Source of the DNA: Dictyophora rubrovolvata
Lineage: Eukaryota > Basidiomycota > Agaricomycetes > Phallales > Phallaceae
NCBI GenBank assembly: GCA_029959195.1
Contig: CP114118.1
Span: 3,002,001-3,066,000 of the forward strand
DNA length: 64,000 nt
Direction of reading: 5' to 3'
The position numbers and the translations under genes were made by a program. Numbering within the stretch: the stretch's first letter is position 1; every line of letters begins with the position of its first letter. Shown piece after piece: positions 11,608-22,571 of this stretch. The notes under the pieces are model-generated. The model ran no database searches and had not been told where the DNA came from. It worked only from the letters and a program-made list of their open reading frames with translations.

Positions 11608-12680
11608 AGTTGCTTTATGGGAGTGAACAAGAGAAGAGGACGGTTCTAATGGAATAGTTAACGAAAGTAGATTGAGGTGGGCGGTGAGTTGATCGTAAAC
11701 CAGGTTGAGCTTCGCTTTAATAGTCTTTCCTCAGTGCGTTTTTTGGACGATAACCACTCTATGTTAAATATGGACATGTCCGAAGAAAACAAGCAAAACG
11801 CTACCTGGACCGGTGGGTATACAACAAAGAAACAACGCTGGAGGGGACGATTGAAAGACACAAGGTGTCCGTTGGACACATTATAATCAGAGATTTTGAT
11901 CCGAATCTACATCTTCCGGTCCAACATGAGCCGCCACCAAATGTACCTCCTTAATCGTACACGTTGCCTCTCACAGACCGTCAACGATTTCTTGCATAGC
12001 CCGCCGGAACATCTAACGGTCTAAAACATTTTGGTACCTTGCAATTTCTATTTTTGTTCACGACTCGGAGTCTTAAAGAGCCGAATTAGAAACGGAAGAC
12101 ATAGAAGAAATGCATGTATGCATATACGAGAATTATGGAATTTTTGGTACCTGTTAGTATCATCGCGACATTGACAGGTCTTTTGCCAGCGATACGGTGC
12201 CATCAACATCGCGTATACCGCGCCATGACTCAGACAAGGACAGCCCTTGACGACTGCCGAACTATTCACAAGAGAAATCAAATTATACTCGTGTCTTTTT
12301 GCAAAGATCATTAAATATTGTACACCAGCAGATCTCGTCGTATAACCGATAGCCTGCCTCGGAGAAATTAGATGACGTAAATAGCTCGACTGGGCAGTCG
12401 TAAAACTCGTACGTATGCAAAATAATATGTTTTCTAGTATTCAATGGCGATGTCGTACACTAACAGCAAATGTACGTCTTTCGCTGAGGTCCAATGGCAA
12501 TACCCTCAACCACAACGTGGATTGGCTGGATTTCAGTCGCATGTGAACCTAGATGTCATTTGTCGGCCCCCTTCACTACTAGTACAGTGCCATCGATGGC
12601 ACCAAATCAGACGATTTGTTAACCTGACGACTACAAATCAAATTTAACCAATAATTTTCGAAATTCATTCTCAAGGTGTA
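11608..12680. other. Intergenic region
   Basis: Short overlapping frames on both strands, none supported. It lies between the divergent starts of the small minus-strand gene and the small plus-strand gene, so it holds both promoters. Confidence 0.5.
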
Positions 12681-12683
12681 CAC

Positions 12684-12692
12684 GTATAAAAA
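12684..12692 (+). promoter_or_regulatory. TATA box (GTATAAAAA)
   Basis: A TATA-type element lies about 120 bp before the 5' splice site of the leader intron of the following gene. It sets the transcription start near 12715. Confidence 0.55.
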
Positions 12693-12807
12693 GGCTGCTC
12701 GACTTTCTCTGCGTTTACTGCAGTCAAAAGCTAAAGTCGACTTGGAGTCTTCGTAAACAAAAGGAGAACCGTCTTAGCGTATAATTTGTGATCTGTCCCA
12801 AGTAACG

Positions 12808-12866
12808 GTATGTGAACCAAAATAAATCGTACAGATATATTCATTTATTGATAGTGCCCACTCTAG
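12808..12866 (+). other. Intron in the 5' untranslated region
   Basis: A 59-bp GTATGT..CTCTAG segment lies between the TATA box and the first ATG of the next gene. No ATG exists between the TATA box and this donor, so the intron would sit in the untranslated leader. Confidence 0.5.
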
Positions 12867-12874
12867 GTACAATA

Positions 12875-13267
12875 ATGATATCCCGTGAAGAATTGATAAC
12901 ACTGTACCCTGAAAGCAAAGACGAAATCAATCAGATCTCAAATAAGGAGTTGAACGATATCAACAAATTCCTGCGAGGAGAGGATATCGTCATTCCCAGA
13001 GGCAGCATCATCAAAGTTACCCCGCCTCACGTATTATCGACGACGAACGAACCGAATCACGGTATTGGTACTCCAGTTCCGGAAAGCGTATGTGGGTATA
13101 GCCCCAGTTCAATCCCGCGTTTTGAACAAGGCGTTCAATACGAGCTTTCTTTAGAAGGAAAGTTGATAGTATTAGAAGTTCATGGCACAACTTTTGCGTA
13201 CTTGAGTACGACTTCTCTACGTACAGCATTTGCTCTAGGTATCTTAGACCAGCTAATAATTCCATAG
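12875..13267 (+). CDS. Small protein of unknown function, 130 residues
   Basis: A single coding exon beginning MISREELITLYPESKDEI, eight bases after the leader-intron acceptor. The first half is charged and looks helical (residues 1-40), a Pro-rich middle follows, and the second half looks beta-rich and hydrophobic (YELSLEGKLIVLEVHGTTFA). There is no signal peptide or membrane segment. No family recognised. The TATA box, leader intron and balanced composition support a real gene. The neighbouring small genes share the TATA-driven, orphan character. Confidence 0.6.
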   Translation: MISREELITLYPESKDEINQISNKELNDINKFLRGEDIVIPRGSIIKVTPPHVLSTTNEPNHGIGTPVPESVCGYSPSSIPRFEQGVQYELSLEGKLIVLEVHGTTFAYLSTTSLRTAFALGILDQLIIP

Positions 13268-13742
13268 CCTTGAATGTGCACATTAGATTCGGTAATAAAA
13301 ATTAGAAGGATAACACACTCGTTAGTACAACAACCGGTCCATGGTCCGTGGGTCTCCTTCACGGACTAAGTTTTATTAATTTAAAGGCGCTGGTGCATCC
13401 TGGAGTATTGTCTTGATTCATCACGTATGCGTATTATCATGTGGGATGTGCGAGGATGTAAACCGTGGTCTGGTCGGCACCACCCATATATGTATGCTGC
13501 AACATTGGTAAAGAAGACCTAACTCGTCGAAATAATTCACCGTCGCCCAGTCTAAAGGCACAAATTCTCTCATTTCATTTTCTTTTCAACCTGTCATTCG
13601 CCCAAATCCTCCTGTTTTCGTGGATCGTCGCACAATCGTGGAGGTTCTTCATTATCGCAGATACATGATACGAGTGCATTTTCACAGAAAACAACAATAT
13701 ACCAGCTTTCCCCTCAATAAACTCCTTTATATTTGTTTCTTA
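13268..13742. other. Convergent intergenic region
   Basis: Shared 3' flank of the small plus-strand gene and the minus-strand beta-glucosidase. No gene seen. Confidence 0.6.
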
Positions 13743-16700
13743 TTAGGCCACTAATGTTCCCTGTAGGTGAATATTTCTCGACGAGCTTCCAACGTAAACA
13801 GTAAATGCTCCTTTGGGTATAACCCACTTTTGTTCCACCACGTCCCTGTAGGAAAGTTCATCTCAGAACTCACCCAAATATCAATTATCATCGGCCACTG
13901 AATTTAAACTCACCAATAACTTATGTCCTTATTCCTAAGAGAAACTTGAATGTTCACAGTTTGCCCTCGCTTGATGAAAGTCCGGTCAAAGCCTCTTAAC
14001 ACACGAGGTGGCTCCTGCGCCTCAGGAGGAAAGCCAAGGTACACCTGGCTAACTTCATTACCGTCTACCCCACCGGTATTCGTAATGGCATATGTGATCG
14101 TGAACGCGGTATCGTATAAGGATGCGGGTCCGCCTGGGTTGGTACTGATGATGTCCGGGGTAGAACTCGGGATTGTTGTATTGGTGGTATTGTTGCTGTG
14201 GCTGGGTATAGTGACATTCGAAGGTATGGACGTGGGGAAAGTGGCATTCGCAGTCGACACTGCTGTGGCAGTAGCATTCTGGGCTGTTGGAGATGAACCC
14301 GAAACAGCGCCGGGAGAGGTGCTGATGCCGACAACAGAAGAAACAGGAGTGGCACTGTTAAGTGGTGTCGATGATACGCCCGCGGGTGAAGGGGTTGACA
14401 TATTAACGGCTGCAGGAGAAGGCGAGGCAGCAGTAGCGATGACGACATCTCGTTTAGCCTTAGATGGCCCTTCAGGTCGGATATTCAGTCCATTATAGAC
14501 AAATGTGGTATAACTCAATCCAAAGCCGAACTCAAATCGAGGTGTAATATTGTTCGCATCGAAATGTCTGAAAAAGTAATCAATATAATCGATGGAGATG
14601 GAACCTCAAAAGAGGTATTTACATACCTGTAATCGATATCTACACCTTCAGAGTATACTATTTGAGGTGTAGTCTCGTCACTTGTGTACAAAACGCTAGC
14701 TCCATAGTCTGATGCTTGCTTCGCGATCGTATAAGGCAGTCGTCCACTAGGATTCACATTCCCAAACAATACGTCCACAAGGCCGTTACCAGACTCTTGA
14801 CCAGACAGTCCCGCGTGAACAACAGCAGTGACATTAGAGTTGTCAATCCAAGCTTCCAAGATGACAGCGCCGACAAAGTTGGTTACAACAATGGTGTTTG
14901 AGCAAACCTCCGCCGTTACTTGGATAAGCGTATCACCAGCGTGCCAAGTTGTTAAGTTGGCTCTGTCGCCACGGTTGTCGGTGATGTTAATGTAACCTAT
15001 TATAACATTAGACAGTTAACAGGACTGTGTTGCCAAATTAAACCTTCTCCAGAATCAGCATTTACGAAAACGAGACATGTGTCTGCCACGGAACCGATTG
15101 TCTGTGCTTGATCGTAATTCCCATCGTCTAGCATTCCTTCGATAACTACTGTAGGATTTGTAGAATGAACGAAAGTTTGGATGGCAGAAAGCGGATCAAC
15201 GAGATATGGGAACTAAATAGTAGGTTCTAGTCCCACTCCAGTGAGAGGAGAGATCGGACCATATACATACGTTTGCTGTTCCAGATCCCCAGCCCATTGC
15301 CAAATTCCCTTGGTCACATCCACGACTGCAAAGATAAAGCATATATACAACACGTAAGAAACATTTTCGTTGAACTTACTCGCTACATCCATTAGGGCCG
15401 TCAGGGTTAGGGCCAGCATCATTACCGATGATGGCGACACCTATCACACCCCCAAGATTAGCCCTTTACAAACAAGGTAACTAGAACTAAGAAACTATAC
15501 GTTTTAACTTGTTTACGTCCAATGGTAAGGTATGATTCTGATTCTTCAGGAGCACCGCGCTCGCGGCACCGATCTCTCTTATCAGTTTGTAGTGATCACC
15601 TTGTGCACTTGGAGAAAGAAGTATATATAAGAATAATCTCACTCAATAATGAGCGAATTCACCCACTTGACGTGTTCATTGATTAGCTCTCCCTGAGAAT
15701 TAAAGGTGTCTTGCGTTAACTGATCGAAATTGACTGCTGGATAGTTCTGATCTTGTCCCATTTTGAAAAACGCCTATCAGTGCAGGGTCTTGTCAACTTC
15801 TTTCAAAGAGTCTAAAGACTGAGCTTCCCCTCACAGTCATTGTCCTCGTAACCATATCATCAACTCGTGATTCTGGTACGCTACCATTGTTAACAGCTTC
15901 AATTAATGCAGATCCCCAGAAGGAATTGGTCGTATTGACAGGGTTGAAGGCTTGCGGGCCTAAGCTGTAAGCCATGAAGCCAGGCATATTGAGATCCAAA
16001 CCAGCTAATGCAGGCTAAATTAAGGACAGAGACAATTTTTTGTCAAAACATGGCCCTAATCCACAAAAAAACATGACCAATCTAACTCGCACCTGAACGC
16101 CGTTGATCGTTGCAGCCCAGTCGCTCATTATAGTGCCTTGAAAATCAAGTTCCTCTTTAACCAAGCCATTCAAAACCTTGCTATTTTGACAAGCTTGCGT
16201 TTGGTTAATTTTATTATACGAACACCTGTTATAATTTTGAGCTCTACAATAACACAGTCTAAGGTTACGCAAATTACGAACATAACAGCACCAACACCAG
16301 CGGCAATAGACTCTCCGAAAGGCCAAAGATAAACCTCGTGCATGGTCTTATCGTCGATGTTTGAGCTATAGATTTGCTGGGACAATGATCCACCTCGGAA
16401 ATGTTCTTGCTCGTTGCCAATCAAATGTTTAGCGGTAGCAATAACCCGCTGACTTTGCATGCCTTGGACTGTTTGAGCCGCAGCAACACCAGCCAGAAAA
16501 GGATCTCCGCCAAAACCCTCCCAGTTTCGACCGGCAGCTGGTACGCGACCCATATTCATCATTGGACCAAGAGCAAAGTTGACTCCTTTGAGCATGTGCT
16601 CGTTTCCCATTCCTTGACCGCGTTGGAACATCAGATTTTTATCCCAGGTTGAAGCAACATTAATGCCGGTTGGACTGTTAAGTGAAGGGAATCAGAGGGT

Positions 16701-17230
16701 GTGGAAGATTCATGGTAACCTTTGTGGTAGACTTACAAGGCAGAGACAAAGTCAGCAAAACGAACACCAAGAGGTGAATCTTCGAAGCATAATCCTGGAA
16801 AACCGATACGAGTGACGTGCTGCAGAGATATAAGCATTGAAAATAGAGGAATTCTCTGTGCGCAATCTGTCACTTACGCCAGTATTACCAACACATCTGT
16901 CTTGAACACCCGTACCAGTCGTAAGATTGACCTTCTCCTCGAGTGTGAGCTGTGCCACGAAACTCCGGGCTTTTGCAACGGCACTGGCCCAGTCGCCATT
17001 CCCGGCAACTGATCTAGCTGGAACAACCTACATAAGACACTCATCAGTTAGAACGCTGATCCTATTGATGAACAAAAAAACAAGCGTACGACGGGAGATT
17101 CCCATTCTTCGAAACCAGGAGGTGCCATGTCCGGTATACCGGTTATAACATCGGCGGATGTGGATGTGAAAAGTGATAGCGCAACTGCAAGAAGGATGAA
17201 CGGCCGACAAGTCGACAGTGCAAACATCAT
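13743..17230 (-). CDS. Secreted beta-glucosidase, glycoside hydrolase family 3
   Basis: Hydrolyses terminal beta-D-glucosyl residues, for example cellobiose, outside the cell. Fourteen exons give 901 residues: 17090-17230, 16878-17027, 16737-16819, 16282-16674, 16093-16225, 15835-16014, 15667-15773, 15501-15607, 15380-15440, 15271-15325, 15044-15212, 14628-14996, 13914-14568 and 13743-13845. Introns are 47-78 bp and the total is an exact multiple of three. A signal peptide (FILLAVALSLFTSTSA) opens the chain. GH3 N-domain signatures are TRIGFPGLCFEDSPLGVRF, the substrate-binding KHLIGNEQE and the nucleophile in IMSDWAATINGVQ. The GH3 C-domain (CDQGNLAMGWGSGTAN, AGLSGQESGNGLVDVLFG) is followed by DYRHFDANN and FGFGLSYTTF. 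A fibronectin-III-like domain closes the protein (EPPRVLRGFDRTF, YVGSSSRNIHLQG). A Ser/Thr/Pro/Ala-rich, N-glycosylation-rich insert of roughly 90 residues sits before the FnIII domain. The gene is intact; one donor begins GTTCGT. Confidence 0.95.
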
Positions 17231-19389
17231 TGAATTTGGTGCGGATAGCCGGCGGTATTGCCAAAGGAGTGATGTAAACGACAACGGTTTTTTTCGAAAA
17301 GTGAAAGAAAGGAGCGGTATTTATATCATGGATAGACACGCAACAGATGGTGATGCCTTTACGGGAATAAGAGAAGCCGGAAACGAGGAAAGACACCGCA
17401 ACATTTGATTCGCATGGATATTTTTTTCGCGACGTCTTTGGGCGCCGTGATTCAAGTAATTGAAAGGCATGTGTGATCCATTGTCACATGCATTCAAAAG
17501 CAAGGATCAGAATGTGGAGCATGGAGGAGGATTTTTTTTTCCGTTCGGTTCGTTCTGGTTAAATGAGATAGATATGAAATTATCTAGTGAGCCACGTGTT
17601 TTTAGTATTTACATACCAAAGCCATTTGTAGATGGTCATCTTCAAGCTCTTCTGACCTCGTAATTCCATGGCCAACAACGATCTTGCTCATTATATCCTT
17701 CTTGCCAGCACATTACGCACGGTGACGCGGTGAACACAAGTCAGTCTGACAGTCACTGAGCTGCCATCGCAGCTAACAAGACCTGCTTACGGCTTTTAAA
17801 TAGTGTTCAATCATTCTTGGCCATATATCTTCTCTCACATGTCTAAATCACCTGATCGCATGCTTCTTTGACGAAATCGTGGGTAATAACGACGTATTCA
17901 AATGACCGCAATCGAGTTCAAGCCTCTCGGAGTCTCGGGCTTATCCACCTTTTTTGTTCAGAGACCTTATGGATACTCAAAAATCGCCATCTCATCAGAA
18001 GATCTTTTGTATCACCTTTTAGTACCTATTTTTCCCTCGAATCCAATGGGCTTCATGGCTTTCGGAAACCATGCGGAACATTTCTCCATAATAGCTAGCT
18101 ATTAATATGTACATGTTCTGGGGATTGCAACATCTCTCGGCTATCTATTAGATACATATGTAACTGGCTATTCCGGATTAAGACCTTCGAAAACCAAAAT
18201 TCACCGCTTTCAAATGACTTCCATTTGCTTCGACGCAAAAATGTCGGTTGAAGTGGATTCTACGAACGGACACTATATTTTTTCAGTACCTGTAAAGGCT
18301 GGCCCTTTATCATAAATGCCATAAGCAGAGGTCTCTTCAATCTAGAACCACATGCGTATAAAATTAGATAGTTCCTGCGACGCTCGTGTAGTTGAATAAT
18401 TATTCAAATTGGGAGTCGTTTCAACTCACCATTTGGTTGTTCCCCGGCCGTTGTCGCACCCCGATAACGAGACGAATGTTCTAGAGACGAATTCTCTTGT
18501 TGGTAGTATACATGTCGTCGGTAGGAGGTCGTTATGGCGCTATGCGAGGCTCCTTCCCCTTTCGCTTATTTATTATAAGCATGAAGAGGATTCATAGCTT
18601 CACATACATATTCTTCGCATTCTGCCTAATTATTCCCGTGATTGTCGTGGAGACATTCTTAAGATAAGCACTCTTCTGCTTAGTTTCTCATTATACTTTT
18701 CGTCCGCCCTGTTTCAGCGTTTAAGTATCGAGGAAAAAATCTCCATTGTTTTTTCTCGCTTACGGCCTGAATCAAAATCTAGATTTTGGAACCATCTCAT
18801 CAACTTTCTCTTATCTAGAGTATTGAACCCTACATCCATGCAAGCCATTAACGAGTGTGATCCAGGCAACAAACATTCCACGCGCAATCCTCTCCAAAGC
18901 CGTCAACATCTTATTCGGCTGCCAGTGATCATATGCTTTGTCCTAGAGACCACTGAATGGTACTTTGGATTGGAGGTCACCAAATTCATTCCGTCAATAT
19001 TTTAATTGTTTTTGTGGCTACGAGTAAAAATATTGGCATCATGAAACTGAGGGAGAGACGACGACGGCGCTGTGAAGTCCCGGGGTTGTTTAAACTCGGT
19101 CTACCAATCACGAAAACATCAGAAACAGAGAGATAAAGAAAGGTATGAACTAAACTACCGCAGAACTGGTGACTGGAACTTGTAAAATGGGTGAATCGAC
19201 CACAACCGGCGTCATTGCTAATGGTGTTGTTGTGCGAATTCGCTGAGCATAGAAATGTAATGTTTGATTATGAAAATGTAAAAACAAGAAACACACACCT
19301 AGCATACTTGCCTATCATGATTGTCATTAATACCAGGGAAAAGCGATAGGGTTTAGGCATCATACTCTTGCCAAATCTATAAGTAACGT
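17231..19389. other. Intergenic region
   Basis: The left end is the promoter of the beta-glucosidase. The rest shows only short unsupported frames, for example 17902-18105 on the plus strand. The right end (about 19170-19260, minus strand) could hold a further 3' exon of the small gene at 19.4-19.9 kb. Confidence 0.45.
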
Positions 19390-19931
19390 GGTTGGAGCAC
19401 ATAGCAAGTCCGGTAACCACGATCCCAATCTGGGCAGGAACAATCGAGAACACAGTTTTATACCAAATCTCTCCACAGAGGGTATTCTTGCTTCATTTGC
19501 TTCGAAAACATTTCTTCCACCTCCCTGTTTTATGCCAGGCAGACTCAACTGATGATTATTACAATCGCGTCGTGAACGAAGGCGAGCCTGAGAAGTCGGA
19601 TTCGGACTTTGTGGGAATGAAAATTTGGAAGGGAGGTGATTCAAAGAAAGAGATAAACGATTGGAGTTTTCGCCGCTTCCCTGAGAAGGTAGGGCGTCGT
19701 CTTCTGGTGAAGCAACAAGGGACAGTCTGCGAGGAGTTGGAGAGACGGGAGTTGAGCGAACTGCTTCCTGTGAAAAAAGAACACTGGCAGCTGTGGTGGG
19801 CATATGACTCAAGTGAAAGACAATCAAAATGAACAACCGAGGGAGGGTTAAACTATATCAACAAACGGATGCCATCAAGCAACAACACGAATAAAATTTG
19901 CATTGCAACCTGTTGGACGATTGAATGGCAT
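19390..19931 (-). CDS. Poorly resolved small gene, unknown product
   Basis: The minus strand has a TATA-like GTATATAAGAGG at about 19994-20005 and an ATG at 19931 (MPFNRPTG). A GTTGCA..TTTTCACAG intron leads into a Ser/Arg/Phe-rich exon. That frame continues, if a 38-bp intron is accepted, into EVEEMFSKQMKQEYPLWRDL. A competing frame over the same stretch gives an SP-rich reading (STPVSPTPRRLSLVASPEDD). The exon structure beyond 19480 is uncertain and the end coordinate is approximate; a 91-bp intron ending TTATAG would close the frame after WQEYDA. No domain recognised. Transcription in this direction is likely, but the protein is not settled. Confidence 0.35.
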
Positions 19932-20378
19932 AGGTTCTTGAGGAAGATAGGGTCTGAAAATAGAAAGTATTAGGGTTCAGTAAAAGGGTCCTCTTATATA
20001 CATGGAGAATGCTAAACGATGGTGACTTTGTTCTTCAAGTTGCAAGCTTGGCTGAGGGTTGACTGAGGGTGGCTCCTGGCGTTACTTGGAGTGACTAGTC
20101 ACGCCAGTCACGCATCACGCATCACGCACTTCTCTCAAACTTCTCTTCAAAACAAAACACCTTCTTAGTGATTAATTGATTACTTGCCAACCGCAATACA
20201 ACAGTATTAAAACCCTTCGAAAATATCTCAAATTTGCAAAAGGTTTAGGCCCGGAACTTTTGACAAACAAATTACAGTGGTCGTGGACCCTGAGGCCTGT
20301 GAGGCACTGAGGTGGCAGTGAGCTGCGGAATCACCCACGGTCCAATCCCTCCGGTCTCCAGAAACGTTACAAGTAACC
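19932..20378. other. Divergent promoter region
   Basis: Lies between the minus-strand small gene and the plus-strand P450. The minus-strand TATA-like element is at 19994-20005. Short GTCACGCATCACGCA direct repeats lie near 20100-20127. No TATA box is evident for the P450. Confidence 0.45.
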
Positions 20379-22571
20379 ATGTTCAACGAACATCTGAAGC
20401 TGTCAGACGTCGGTTTGTACTTAATTTTTATCTTGCAAAGTATACTTTAACTTTTTCTGGCAGACTTAACTACACTAAAGTTCTGCGGAGTCGCACTATT
20501 GCTTTACACCCTTTTTTCTGCCTTTCGCCACGACCCTTATGTACTTTGTTCATATTCTTGTCATTCGAAAAGCAGATTTATCCCTAACATACACATTAGA
20601 CAGACGTTCCAGCCATAGGAAGCTCTAGCCCAATCTGGTCCTACGTTGATGGCTTTCAGTTTCTTTGGAAGGGCCAGGATATCGTAAGACGAGGATATCG
20701 GAAGGTACGCACCCTGTATATCTCATTTAGCCTGATTTGAATCTATTTCTTATATTAGTATCAAAAAGAAGGCATCTTTCGCTTCGCAACTCCGGTCGGA
20801 TGGATGGTCATAATCGTTGGACGGAAGTACATCGAGGAGTTACGAAGTAAGAAGGACGATGAGTTTTCGGCTTCGCCAGCTATAAGACAAGTTACGTGCG
20901 TGTTTTTCGGCAACGCCTTTCAGAAAGCTGAGGCGATATTTATTCTTAGGTCGTATCGGGTGATTACACATTCGGCTCAGAGATATTCGACCGAGAGTAT
21001 CATGTACCCATTGTGCGCACAAGTTTAACGCGGAACATCAATAACTTTTTCGACGATATCAACGAAGAAATTAAATTAACAATAGATGATTACTTTCCAG
21101 CGTCGTCAAATGGTGCGCTAACAAAACAAAACCGCCCAGTCCCATATCAATTCATTAAACACTACAGGTTCCGAATGGAACGCATTGAATATACATACAT
21201 TTTCTCAACACGTCGTAGCCCGCGCTTCGAATCGACTTTATGTTTCTGATCCTGCTATTTGTAAGTGCCTTTTCCATCCACGCTAGCTTTCGGAGATTGG
21301 TTTCTAACATATGCTTCTAAACCGATGATTAGATAGAGAGCCCGACTACCTGAAAACCGCCATAAACTTTGTCGACGATACTAACGGTGCAGGAATAATC
21401 CTTCGGTTCTTCCCAGATTTTATCAAGCCGTCAGTTCCACCGTCTTTACCTGCTCGTGTAGTCTAAACATTGAATTGTCTTTACAGCATTGTCACACCTT
21501 GTTTGACAAATGTTCCTGCAGCTATCAAACGTGGAATGGGTTATCTCTCGGACAACATCTCGGAGCGACTCGAGATGACCAAGAAATATGGCAATAACTA
21601 TCCGGGTAAAAAGGTAGCATTATACCGAAATATCGCACTTCGTCCTGTTTCTGATGATGATTACAGAACGATGTACTTTCCTGGTTCATTGACATGGCAG
21701 AGGAAAAAGACCGCAACATACGCGGATTGACTCTACGCATCCTACATCTAAACTCGTCTGCCATATTCACGACGTCAACGGTAAAAGTCATGCCCGTATT
21801 GATTTGAATAATTCATCACAACCTCTTGCAGGCTTTATACATCGCCCTTATTTCGCTCATCACATACCCAGAATACGTTGAACCCCTGAGGAATGAAATT
21901 GAATCGGTGGTATCCGAACACGGATGGACCAAAGCTTCCATGGGCCGTCTGCATAAAATGGATAGTTTCTTAATGGAGGCAACCCGCATCCATACTTTAT
22001 ACGGAGGTTTGTCTTTGACCTAACTCACCTCACCGACGTGTCTCACCTCCTAATTAAATGCACTCCAGTGACAAGTCCTCGCCTAGCGATGGTTGACTAC
22101 ACTTTCTCAAATGGGATGTCTGTTCCCAAAGGAGCTTTCATTGCTGTTGCAAGCACGGCCAGGCAACTAGACGAAAACATTTTCCCTGAGCCTCACAAAT
22201 TTGATGGATACAGATTCTGCGAGAACGTCAACAACCGTAATGATGAGAAACAGGGCCAAAGTATCAATACGAGCACCTCATCCAAACTGACAGCCCTGAA
22301 TTCTCCCGATTTACTCCTGTTTGGATTAGGAGAACACGCGTGGTACGTACCTTCGCTCGGGGGTATTTCATTTGTTTGGTAAAAAGATTTTACTTTCAGC
22401 CCCGGTCGATTCTTCGCAGCACATCTGCTCAAACTCACTTTAAGCCACATACTTCTCACATACGATATCAAGTTAGACTCGCAGCATCCTCCTAAACCGA
22501 GATATTTTTGTGTGGATTTCCGGCCGGGTGTCAAAGACGCCTTGCTGTTCCGTCCACGGCAGAGTCTGTAA
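20379..22571 (+). CDS. Cytochrome P450 monooxygenase, ent-kaurene-oxidase-like
   Basis: Heme-thiolate monooxygenase, membrane-anchored, substrate unknown. Twelve exons give 520 residues: 20379-20412, 20464-20540, 20600-20704, 20759-20890, 20950-21112, 21168-21260, 21333-21429, 21487-21613, 21667-21780, 21832-22006, 22069-22342 and 22400-22571. Every junction keeps frame. An N-terminal hydrophobic anchor (VALLLYTLFSAF) is followed by VPAIGSSSPIWSYVDG and the family block GWMVIIVGRKYIEELRSKKD. The I-helix region reads LNSSAIFTTST. ExxR is EATR near residue 360. The heme-ligand loop FGLGEHACPGRFFA is complete only after splicing, because the last intron falls between the first two bases and the third base of the Cys codon. 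The I-helix lacks the usual A/G-Gx-[DE]-T-T pattern, which occurs in this fungal group. The closest named relatives are fungal ent-kaurene oxidases and fungal secondary-metabolism P450s. The gene is intact. Confidence 0.93.

Noticed and set aside
19392-19832. Plus-strand frame of 146 codons
   Set aside because: A minus-strand TATA box, ATG and splice-like sites fit the opposite direction better. The plus-strand reading has no promoter, splice or domain support, although the case is not closed.
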